From assembly GCA_036847185.1 (NCBI GenBank), contig DAIUAM010000025.1:1-46732 (forward strand): a stretch of 46,732 nucleotides of DNA, given 5' to 3'. Position 1 is the first letter of the stretch; every line of letters begins with the position of its first letter. Under the pieces are notes generated by a model. The model searched no databases, was not told the DNA's origin, and saw only the letters and a program-made list of their open reading frames with translations. The position numbers and the translations under genes were made by a program. Below, piece by piece: positions 18,014-25,314 of the stretch. The stretch is from UBA4738 sp002413305. Its GTDB lineage: Bacteria > Actinomycetota > UBA4738.

Positions 18014-18940
18014 CTATGTGGACTCGGCGGTTCCCACGGGCCTAAGCGCCGGCCCGGCGGTGCGGGTCCGGGCTAGCCGCTCCATGCCGACGTACAGGGC
18101 GGCCGCCCCGGCCAGGGTGGCCGCCACTCCGCCCACGTACACCCAGGTCAGCGGGTTCGAACGGTCGAAGTCCCCCCAGGCCCGAGCCACCGCGACGAGC
18201 AGGAGGACCAGTCCGACGATGACGGTCTCGACCGTGATCCGGAACGCGCTCCATCGGCGGTCGGCGGCCACCACCAGCCACGAGATCCCCGGCAGGATGG
18301 TGAACCCGGCGATGGTCCGGGCGGTGAGCGGGGTCACGGTCCACGGCCAGACCTTGATGGCCCCGGCCGGCCACACGTAGATCAGCACGACCATGGCCAC
18401 CAGGCCCGCTCCGATGGCGATCAGCACCTTCCGGACCGGGTCCGGGATCAGGGCGTCCCGGGTTTCAAGGTCCCCAAGATCGGCCCGCCGGTTCAGGAGC
18501 CACACGCCGGGGACCAGGACTGGCGTGACGATGTAGATCCATAGCCACAGCGCGAAGTTCAGGCTCCCGTGGTGGAACTTGCCCCAGCTGAGGATCGTGG
18601 CGCTGATTAGCAGCCAGGTGAAGGCAGTGGTCGGCAGGAACCCCAGGGCCACCCGATGCCACCGCCGCTCGGTGAGGACCCTGACATAGAAGTAGATGGC
18701 CGAACCGTACCCCGCGCCCATGAGCAGAGGCGTCATCCGGGGCTTGATGGTCCAGGCGAAGCTCGTCGCGGTGGAGGTGGGGTGGAAGTACAGCACCCAC
18801 GTGGCCAGGATCAGGATCGCGATCACCACGGCGGCCACGATCCGGGTCAGCGGAAGGATCCGGTCGTCTCGGGCCCCGCGCCCGGAAGCCGGCGGGGAAC
18901 GACGAACGGCCGGGCCGGCCGGTGACGGCGGCGTTCCCAT
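18014..18940 (-). CDS. Polytopic membrane protein of unknown function
   Basis: About 308 residues with roughly eight hydrophobic segments and a short, disordered, Pro/Gly/Arg-rich N-terminus. I do not recognise a named family. The two halves look related: a PTSTATSFAWTIKPRMT segment in the first half and a PAGAIKVWPWTVTPLTA segment in the second both follow a helix and share a W-T-(I/V)-x-P core, suggesting an internal duplication. I chose the ATG at 18940, preceded by a GGGGGGAG run; ATGs at 18973 and 18976 would add 11-12 residues. It lies directly upstream of the ggr-nuo promoter on the same strand and 77 nt downstream of the MpaB-like gene, so it may be cotranscribed with either. Confidence 0.75.
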   Translation of the reverse strand: MGTPPSPAGPAVRRSPPASGRGARDDRILPLTRIVAAVVIAILILATWVLYFHPTSTATSFAWTIKPRMTPLLMGAGYGSAIYFYVRVLTERRWHRVALGFLPTTAFTWLLISATILSWGKFHHGSLNFALWLWIYIVTPVLVPGVWLLNRRADLGDLETRDALIPDPVRKVLIAIGAGLVAMVVLIYVWPAGAIKVWPWTVTPLTARTIAGFTILPGISWLVVAADRRWSAFRITVETVIVGLVLLLVAVARAWGDFDRSNPLTWVYVGGVAATLAGAAALYVGMERLARTRTAGPALRPVGTAEST

Positions 18941-19017
18941 CCCCACTCCCCCCTGTGCCGCGGGCCGGCTCATCATAGTGCGAAGGACCCCCTGGCAGGC
19001 GAGCGCTTGCCGCGGGT

Positions 19018-19909
19018 TCAGATGGCCCTGACGCGGTCCCGGGCCGTCCAGTAGTGGGGCCACCACCGAGCTGTCTTCGGGATGATCCGAAATGTCGCCC
19101 GGCTGGTCGCGGCCAGGGCCCGGAACGTGAGCTGCTCGCGGGTCCCCCACGAGAGCCCGAACTCCCTCCCGATGGCCGGCGGCAGGAGCCCCGCGGTCAC
19201 CGCCCGGGTCAGCGAGGCGGTGCCGCGCGCCGATCCGGGAGGCGGGGTCAGGACGTCCTCGGCCAGCCGACGGGCCCGGGCGCCAACTTCCAGCGAACCC
19301 CCTTCCACCATCGAGCGGAACCGCGACTCGAGCTCGAACGCGTTCTTCGGCAGGACCTCCGGACGGATGCCGAAGGCCACCCCGAAGCGTTCGGCTTCCT
19401 GGACGTACCGCTCGCGCTCGGCGGGGGTCAGGGGCCGGACGAACCGGTGGAAGAGGTCAAGCGCGCCCCGGACGACCGTCACGTGCGCCCACAGGGAGGA
19501 GGTCCTGGTCGGTGGCGTCGTACGGTGACCCCGCCGGGAAGGCGTTCGACCCTTCGTCCACTTCGCCATGGATCGCGGCGTGGAGCGACCGAACCCTACC
19601 GGCCGCGGCCCCCGCCTGCTCGGAGTCGCCGAACACCACGGTCAGGGTTGTCCCGAGGGTGCTCCGCAACCGTTCGATGGGCCCCCGGGCGAAGTCGGTG
19701 TGTTCGGCAACCGCCGCGGCCACCAGGGGATGGGCCACCTGCAGCAGGGCAATCGCCGGAGTGCCCAGGACCAGCACCCGCTCTCGGTTGACCTGCCAGT
19801 AGAGCGAGCCCGGACCGAACAGGCCCGGGTCGCCCGTGATGCCCGGGGGCAGCGGGGCCACCCGGAACGGCGAGGAGGCACTTCTCCCTGCAGCATTCCG
19901 CTTCGCCAC
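19018..19909 (-). pseudogene. MpaB-like (DUF2236) oxygenase, frameshifted
   Basis: Two overlapping minus-strand frames together spell one DUF2236/MpaB-family protein. The first (GTG at 19909, GGAGAAGG upstream) gives GSLYWQVNRERVLVLG, then AHPLVAAAVAEHTDF and an ending at SPYDATDQDLL. The other frame resumes exactly there with LWAHVTVVRGALDLFHRFVRPLTPAERERY and runs to 19018. The join is at a CCC run (complement 19494-19496): removing one C restores CTC CTC CTG TGG and a continuous protein of about 296 residues. This is either a real inactivating insertion, a sequencing or assembly error in a homopolymer, or, less likely, programmed shifting. The family includes haem-containing oxygenases (latex-clearing protein, MpaB); the substrate here is unknown. 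Confidence 0.8.
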
Positions 19910-19926
19910 CGCACCCACCTTCTCCC

Positions 19927-19986
19927 GTGGCTCCCCGTCGCTGGGGCGGCGGGATCCCGACGCCCGCAACCTACCCCAGGAGCCAC
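19927..19986. repeat. Long inverted repeat between divergent genes
   Basis: GTGGCTCC (19927-19934) pairs with GGAGCCAC (19979-19986), and CTGGGG (19941-19946) pairs with CCCCAG (19974-19979), leaving an interrupted stem with a GGGATCCC palindrome in the loop. It occupies most of the 106-nt gap between the divergent MpaB-like gene and the second reductase gene. It may be an operator or RNA structure; no factor is known and there is no T-tract. Confidence 0.45.
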
Positions 19987-20015
19987 GCCGGCGTGGCGCG
20001 GTCCATGATGTGCAG

Positions 20016-21194
20016 GTGACGGAGCAGTTCGACGCGGACGTGCTGGTGGTGGGGGCCGGTCCGGCCGGTTCGTCCTCGGCCTTCCACCTGGCGCGGCGGG
20101 GCCTGCACATCCTGCTGGTCGACAGGGCGGTCTTCCCTCGGGAGAAGGTCTGCGGGGACGGACTGACCCCACGGGCGGTCCGGGCGATGACGGCGATGGG
20201 GGTCGGCCCGATCGGCAACGGGTTCGCGCTGGTCCGGGGGGTGCGGATGCACAGCGAAGGCGGCTCACCGGTCGAGTTCGCCTGGCCTGTCTCGGGGGCG
20301 TTCCCCCCGGTTGGGCTGGTCCGGCGACGGGCGCACTTCGACGCGGCCCTCCTTTCCCGGGCCGTGGACGCCGGCGCGGAGTTCCTTCCCGGGACCGCGG
20401 CCCGGCGGCCCGTGCTCGACGGCGGGCGAGTGGCAGGGGCGGTCCTGAGCGAAAGCGGAGGTCACGAGCGGACGGTCCGGGCGCGGTGGACGATCGCCGC
20501 CGACGGGGCGTCGAGCCGCTTCGCCGCTCAGGCTGGGGTCCGCCGGAGGATCTCGGCGCCGGTGGCGATCGCCGCCCGCGGGTACTACCGCTCGACCCGC
20601 CAGGACCTGGAGTTCCTGGAGGCCTTCCTCACGCTGCGGGACGGCCGGCGCATCCTCCCGGGCTACGGATGGATCTTCCCCATGGGGGGTGGGGTGGTGA
20701 ACGCGGGCGCCTACGTGGTCCGGCGCGACGGCGACCCGTGGAAGGGCTCGGCGCGGACCGCGCTCTCCGCGTTCCTGGCCGGGCTGCCCCTCGCCTGGGG
20801 CATCGACACCGGCGCGCCGGTGGGACCGGTCGGTTCGGCACCCATCCCGATGGCCGTGAACCGCGAGCCGCTCGCCGTGCCGGGGATGCTGGTGGTCGGA
20901 GACGCGGGGGGTATCGTCAACCCCTTCACCGGCGAGGGGATCGCCTACGCGATGGAATCGGGCGAGCTAGCGGCCCGGTGCATCGTGCGTTCGATCAGAA
21001 GCGGCGACCCGTCGGACGGAGCGCGCTACGCGGAGCTCATCCGGGCACGCTACGGGCGGTTCTTCGCCTCCGGCAGATGGTTCTGCAGGGCCATCGGCAA
21101 GCCGTCGCTGATGCGGCTCGGTTCGGCGTGGGGGATGCGGATGCCCCCGCTGGCCCGGCCGTTCCTCCGGGCCATGGTGCACGTCTCGGGCTGA
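20016..21194 (+). CDS. FAD-dependent geranylgeranyl-reductase family protein (second copy)
   Basis: About 392 residues, a clear paralogue of the gene at 16634-17875. It has DVLVVGAGPAGSSSAFHLARRG, then DRAVFPREKVCGDGLTPRAVRAM, LPGYGWIFPMGGG, and GDAGGIVNPFTGEGIAYAME, so both FAD-contact regions are intact. The GTG at 20016 (VTEQFDADVLVV) was chosen because the frame further upstream lies over the divergent MpaB-like gene. It converges on a GGPP-type prenyl synthase 11 nt away. Together the pair could make and saturate a C20 or longer isoprenoid, for quinones or lipids. The exact substrate is not visible. Confidence 0.88.
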   Translation: MTEQFDADVLVVGAGPAGSSSAFHLARRGLHILLVDRAVFPREKVCGDGLTPRAVRAMTAMGVGPIGNGFALVRGVRMHSEGGSPVEFAWPVSGAFPPVGLVRRRAHFDAALLSRAVDAGAEFLPGTAARRPVLDGGRVAGAVLSESGGHERTVRARWTIAADGASSRFAAQAGVRRRISAPVAIAARGYYRSTRQDLEFLEAFLTLRDGRRILPGYGWIFPMGGGVVNAGAYVVRRDGDPWKGSARTALSAFLAGLPLAWGIDTGAPVGPVGSAPIPMAVNREPLAVPGMLVVGDAGGIVNPFTGEGIAYAMESGELAARCIVRSIRSGDPSDGARYAELIRARYGRFFASGRWFCRAIGKPSLMRLGSAWGMRMPPLARPFLRAMVHVSG

Positions 21195-21205
21195 TCGGAG
21201 CGGGA

Positions 21206-22294
21206 TCAGGCGTCGCGCAGCGAGGCGGCGTCGGCCAGCACGACGAGCGCATCCCGAACCTCGGCGGTGAGGGGAACGCCCTCCAGCGTGCCGGTGGCCC
21301 GGGCGGCCAGGGCCCGGATCAGCCCGAGCGCCTCGGAGAGGGCTCCCGAGCCCCGCATCCCCGCTCGAAGCTCCTCGATCTCCTGGGGCGTTACGTCGTG
21401 CCGCCCCAGACGGCGTTCGACCAGCCGCCGCTCGCGCTCCGAGCCCATCCGCCACAGCTTCGCCACCAGGGTGGTCATCTTGCCTTCGCGCAGGTCGGAG
21501 TCGCAGTCCTTGCCCGTCACGCTGGGATCGCCGAATGCCCCCAGGACGTCGTCGCGGAGCTGGAACGCCTCGCCCAGGGGCCGTGCGTACCGCGCCAGTG
21601 CGTCCAGAAGGCCCGGCCCGGCCCCCGCCAGGGTGGCTCCCATCTGCAGAGGTCCAACCACCGTGTACGACCCCGACTTCAGCGAGGCGATGCGCCGCGA
21701 GTCGGCCTCGCTGGGCGGCGGAACGGTCGTGGGCGCCGCACCCCGAGTGGTCAGCAGATCCAGGAACTCCCCGCCCACCGCCTCCATCCGCATCCGGTTG
21801 AACGAGCCGAACGCGGCCAGCACGGCCGGCGCGGGGAAGCCGGACTCCACGAGCATGCGGTCCGCCAGCACGTGGGCGAGATCCCCGGCCAGCACGGCGG
21901 CGGCGCGACCGAACCGTTCGGGATCGGGTCCACCGTGCATCAGCGCGCGGTGGCTGGCCGGTTCGCCGCGGCGGCGCTCCGACCCATCCAGGACGTCGTC
22001 GTGGATGATGGCGCAGGTGTGGAGGAGCTCGATCGCCGCCCCGGCTCGAGCGATCTCCGTCCCGAGCACCCCACCGGCGGCCCGGTACCCCCAGAAGCAG
22101 AACAGCGGGCGGATCCGCTTCCCGCCCGCTTCGACCAACCGGAGGATCTCGTCGAGCAGCGTCAACGCTTCGCGAGAGACCGCGGAGAGGTCGCCCCGCA
22201 CGGCCGCCAGGAAGCCGTCCAGCTCGACCTCGACCATCGTGCGGAACCGGTCGGTCGAAGCGGGGAGCGTCGCCTCGGACGGACGGACCTTCAT
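21206..22294 (-). CDS. Prenyl diphosphate synthase, GGPP (IdsA-like) type
   Basis: About 362 residues. The first Asp-rich motif reads HDDVLD after ELLHTCAII; the second reads RDDVLGAFGDPSVTGKDCDSDLREGK, in which the usual last Asp of DDxxD is Gly. That DDxLG form with the FGDP and DLREGK surroundings is typical of short-chain actinobacterial synthases making geranylgeranyl diphosphate. GGKRIRP is present early. I chose the ATG at 22294 (MKVRPSEATLP); the frame is open further upstream but overlaps other genes. It differs in subtype from the synthase at 518-1522, suggesting a division of labour: short-chain precursor here, long chain there. Confidence 0.88.
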   Translation of the reverse strand: MKVRPSEATLPASTDRFRTMVEVELDGFLAAVRGDLSAVSREALTLLDEILRLVEAGGKRIRPLFCFWGYRAAGGVLGTEIARAGAAIELLHTCAIIHDDVLDGSERRRGEPASHRALMHGGPDPERFGRAAAVLAGDLAHVLADRMLVESGFPAPAVLAAFGSFNRMRMEAVGGEFLDLLTTRGAAPTTVPPPSEADSRRIASLKSGSYTVVGPLQMGATLAGAGPGLLDALARYARPLGEAFQLRDDVLGAFGDPSVTGKDCDSDLREGKMTTLVAKLWRMGSERERRLVERRLGRHDVTPQEIEELRAGMRGSGALSEALGLIRALAARATGTLEGVPLTAEVRDALVVLADAASLRDA

Positions 22295-22345
22295 CGCCCG
22301 TGCCCTGGTGCCGCGGCGCCCGCCCGGCGTAGACTGAGCGCGGCC

Positions 22346-22531
22346 ATGAACGATCCCGGCGATCGCTGCATCCGGTGCGGCAGGGTGACCCAATGGGGGC
22401 ATTCGGTCTGCAAGGAGTGCAACCCGGCCGGCCTGCCGGCGCCGAGCCGCTCCCAGTACCACGCCACGGTGTTCCTCTCGGTCCTGGCGGCCCTGCTCGT
22501 GATGGCCGTCCTGGTCCTGGTCAAGTTCTGA
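22346..22531 (+). CDS. Small zinc-ribbon plus membrane-helix protein
   Basis: A 61-residue protein beginning MNDPGDRCIRCGRVTQWGHSVCKEC: two Cys-x2-Cys pairs that form a likely zinc ribbon, followed by a Pro/Ser linker and a single C-terminal helix (TVFLSVLAALLVMAVLVLV). The ATG at 22346 has no strong ribosome site but is the only sensible start. It reads away from the prenyl synthase and converges on ctaF. I do not recognise a specific function; a membrane-tethered partner protein is plausible. Confidence 0.65.
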   Translation: MNDPGDRCIRCGRVTQWGHSVCKECNPAGLPAPSRSQYHATVFLSVLAALLVMAVLVLVKF

Positions 22532-22559
22532 CCGGCCCTTCGAGCCGGGGAGCGAACGT

Positions 22560-23018
22560 TCAGGCGCCCGGCCCTTCGTGATCCCCGGCGGCGGGGACGC
22601 CATCGGCCGGCGACGCCGCGCGGTGCTCGGTCGAGGCGTGCTGGCGGCGAACCTCCCGCATCCAACCGAGCACGGAGGCGGCGAACAGCACCCCGCCCAC
22701 GATGAGCAGCCAGTGCGCGACCACGACGCCAAGGACGATCCCGATGGCGGCCAGAGAGAACCCGAACGGCCAGATCGTCGCCGCCACCACATCCTCTTCG
22801 ATCCCCTGCTCGTGGAGCGCCGAAGGTGTCTCCTCGGCCGGCACCCGTTCGGCCTTGCGGGCGGCGCCCCAGAGGATGAACCCGACGTAGCCGAACGCGG
22901 CCGTCGTGACGAGCAGCTGCAGGGTGCCCTGTCTCTCGTAGGAGGTGAAGGCATACACGAGCCCGGCAGCCAGCAGGAAGGCCGACAGCCCCAGCGCGAC
23001 CCTCGCCGTGATCTTCAC
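22560..23018 (-). CDS. ctaF: Cytochrome c oxidase subunit 4 (CtaF-like), oxidase A
   Basis: A 152-residue protein with an N-terminal helix pair, a charged loop and a second helix pair (IWPFGFSLAAIGIVLGVVVAHWLLIVGGVLFAASVLGWM). The overall plan and its place after ctaE match actinobacterial CtaF, an accessory membrane subunit of aa3 oxidase. The start is GTG at 23018. The His/Ala/Gly-rich C-terminal tail is extra. It is the last gene of the oxidase A operon and converges on the small zinc-ribbon gene. Confidence 0.75.
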   Translation of the reverse strand: MKITARVALGLSAFLLAAGLVYAFTSYERQGTLQLLVTTAAFGYVGFILWGAARKAERVPAEETPSALHEQGIEEDVVAATIWPFGFSLAAIGIVLGVVVAHWLLIVGGVLFAASVLGWMREVRRQHASTEHRAASPADGVPAAGDHEGPGA

Positions 23019-23034
23019 CGCGTCGAACCTCCGT

Positions 23035-23631
23035 CTAGAGCGGCGGCTGGGTCAGCAGGTACAGGACCGTGAACAGCGCCAGCCACACGATGTCCACGAA
23101 GTGCCAGTAGATCGCGGCGGCCTCGACCGGCTCATGCCTCCGGAGCGAGAGCTGGCCGGTCCGGGACTGCCGGTACACGACCAGCAGGAACACCACCCCA
23201 CCGATCACGTGCGCCATGTGGAGGCCCGTCATCACGTAGAACAGGCTCGGGAAGATCCCGCCGCGGATCCGGAACGGGAGGGTGGCGTACTCGTAGCCCT
23301 GCAGGCCCAGGAAGGCGAGGCCCAGCAGCATGGTGATCAGGATCCGCGTGCCGACGACCTTCGTGTTCCCCCGCCGGGCCGCCCGGACGGCCGTTTGGAG
23401 CACGACGCTGCTGGAGACGAGGACGACGGTGGCCGCGATCGGACGCGCCAGGTCGAACAGGGGCACGGTGATCGGAGGCCAGATCTTCGCCTTCGCCTCG
23501 ATCGAGAAATATGCCCCGAAGAGGGCGGAGAAGAACATCGCTTCGGAGGCGACGAACAGGACCATCCCGAGGATCGGGCCGCTGGTGCCCCGGACGGCGC
23601 GTTCGTCGTACAGGGTCTCCGAGACGCTCAC
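23035..23631 (-). CDS. ctaE: Cytochrome c oxidase subunit III, oxidase A
   Basis: 198 residues, five predicted helices, the short bacterial form of subunit III. The EAMFFSALFGAYFS segment and the terminal EAAAIYWHFVDIVWLALFTVLYL are family signatures. The GTG at 23631 overlaps the ctaD stop as GTGA. A second subunit III with about the same plan belongs to oxidase B (32849-33457). Confidence 0.93.
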   Translation of the reverse strand: MSVSETLYDERAVRGTSGPILGMVLFVASEAMFFSALFGAYFSIEAKAKIWPPITVPLFDLARPIAATVVLVSSSVVLQTAVRAARRGNTKVVGTRILITMLLGLAFLGLQGYEYATLPFRIRGGIFPSLFYVMTGLHMAHVIGGVVFLLVVYRQSRTGQLSLRRHEPVEAAAIYWHFVDIVWLALFTVLYLLTQPPL

Positions 23632-25265
23632 GACGACCCCTCCCTCGCGGCCGCGGCCAGACGGAGGTCACGCACCGGTCGCTCGGAGCGAACCGGCGGC
23701 AGGTGGTCGAAGTTGTGGACCGGCGGCGGGGAGGTCGTGGCCCACTCGAGGGTGTTGGCACCCCACGGGTCGTCCGGGGCATCCTTCGGTCGCCGGAATG
23801 CGGCCAGCACGTTCCACAGGAAGATGAGCATGGACACCGCGATGAGCCAGGACCCCACCGTGGACAGCTGGTTCAGGAATGTCCAGCCCCGGTCGGGCGC
23901 GTAGTAGGCGATGCGCCGCGGCATCCCGCGGACTCCCAGGAGGTGCATCGGAAAGAACGTGAGGTTGAACCCCACGAGCTGGACCCAGAAATGCCAGATG
24001 CCCAGCTTGCGGTTCAGCATCCGCCCGAACATCTTCGGGAACCAGTAGTAGACGCCGGCCACCACCCCGAACATCGTGCCTCCGAACAGCACGTAGTGGA
24101 TGTGGGACACCACCCAGTACGTGTCCGTCAGCGCGAAGTCGACCGCCGGCGCGGCGGTCCACACGCCGTCGATGCCCCCGATCAGGAACATGGCGATGAA
24201 GCCCAGCGCGAACAGCATGGGCGGTTCGAACCGCAGCTTCCCTTTGTAGATCGTGGCCAGCCAGTTGAAGAACAGGACACCGGTCGGGATGGAGATCATC
24301 TCGGTGGTCGCCGAGAAGAAGGGCAGCTCGACCGCTCCGGTGGCGTACATGTGGTGGGCCCACACCGTGAAGGACAGGGCCGTGATGAGCAGGAAGGCCA
24401 GCACCACCCCGCGGTAGCCGAACAGCGGCTTGCCCGAGAACACGGGCAGGATCTCGCTCACGATCCCCCACGCGGCCAGGATCAGCATGTAGACCTCGGG
24501 ATGCCCGAAGAACCAGAACACGTTCTGCCACAGCAGCACGTTGCCGCCGTGGGCCGGGTTGAAGAACACGGTGCCGAGGCGGTGGTCGGCGAACAGCATC
24601 AACAACCCGGAGGTGAAGACCGGGATGGCCAGGACGGCCAGCAGCGAGGTGGCCAGCACCGCCCAGACGAAGATCGGGATGCGGAGCATGGTCATCCCGG
24701 GGGCGCGCATCCGAAGGATCGTGACGATGAAGTTGATGGCACCGAGCAGCGATGACACGCCCACGATGAGCAGTCCCAGCGTCCAGAGATCCTCGCCGGT
24801 CCCTCCCTGAAGGGACACCGGGACGTAGTTCGTCCAGCCGAACGCCGCCGCCCCACCCTTGGTGACGAACCCCGACAGGATCGTCAGCCCGCCCACCGGG
24901 AGCAGCCAGAACGACAGTGCGTTGATCCGGGGGAACGCCATGTCCAGCGCCCCGATCTGGAGCGGCACGAAGAAGTTCCCGAACCCGTTCAGCACCGGGA
25001 AGATGAACAGGAAGATCATCAGCGTCCCATGGAGCGTGAAGATCTCGTTGTACAGGTGGATGCTGATGAGCTTCGCGCCCGGCCGGGCCAGTTCGAGCCG
25101 CATGATCAGCGCGAACACCCCCCCGATGAAGAAGAACGCGAAGCTGTTGATCAGGTACAGGATCCCGATCCGCTTGTGGTCGGTGGTGGTCAGCCACTCC
25201 AGGAGCCACGACCGGCGGGAAGGACCCGGGGCCACGGCCGCCGGACGGACCTCGGTCACGGCCAC
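23628..25265 (-). CDS. ctaD: Cytochrome c oxidase subunit I, oxidase A, lacking the K-channel lysine
   Basis: 545 residues, 12 helices, the catalytic haem-copper subunit. Haem a His79, CuB His255/304/305, haem a3 His388 and haem a His390 are all present, as is the His-Tyr pair (GHPEVY, Tyr259) and Glu257. The D-channel Asn and Asp are kept (FGN; GALD, Asp108). The K-channel lysine (bovine Lys319), normally in PTGVK(V/I)F, is Leu331 here: PTGVLFFNW. Ser at the bovine Ser255 position remains. The start is GTG at 25265 behind an exceptionally good GGAGGTGATC site. It sits after ctaC in the oxidase A operon. Confidence 0.95.
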   Translation of the reverse strand: MAVTEVRPAAVAPGPSRRSWLLEWLTTTDHKRIGILYLINSFAFFFIGGVFALIMRLELARPGAKLISIHLYNEIFTLHGTLMIFLFIFPVLNGFGNFFVPLQIGALDMAFPRINALSFWLLPVGGLTILSGFVTKGGAAAFGWTNYVPVSLQGGTGEDLWTLGLLIVGVSSLLGAINFIVTILRMRAPGMTMLRIPIFVWAVLATSLLAVLAIPVFTSGLLMLFADHRLGTVFFNPAHGGNVLLWQNVFWFFGHPEVYMLILAAWGIVSEILPVFSGKPLFGYRGVVLAFLLITALSFTVWAHHMYATGAVELPFFSATTEMISIPTGVLFFNWLATIYKGKLRFEPPMLFALGFIAMFLIGGIDGVWTAAPAVDFALTDTYWVVSHIHYVLFGGTMFGVVAGVYYWFPKMFGRMLNRKLGIWHFWVQLVGFNLTFFPMHLLGVRGMPRRIAYYAPDRGWTFLNQLSTVGSWLIAVSMLIFLWNVLAAFRRPKDAPDDPWGANTLEWATTSPPPVHNFDHLPPVRSERPVRDLRLAAAAREGSS

Positions 25266-25314
25266 GCGCGATCACCTCCATCGGGGGCGCGTCGGAATGG
25301 ACTGGCGTTCGGCA

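Noticed and set aside
20486..22345. Plus-strand open frame running from inside the second reductase across the prenyl synthase
   Set aside because: Only its last 62 codons (22346-22531) look like a protein; the rest is the wrong phase of the reductase and the antisense of the synthase.
22532..22548. Short GC stem (CCGGC/GCCGG) between converging genes as a terminator
   Set aside because: Five-base arms and no T-run; such stems are expected often in this base composition.
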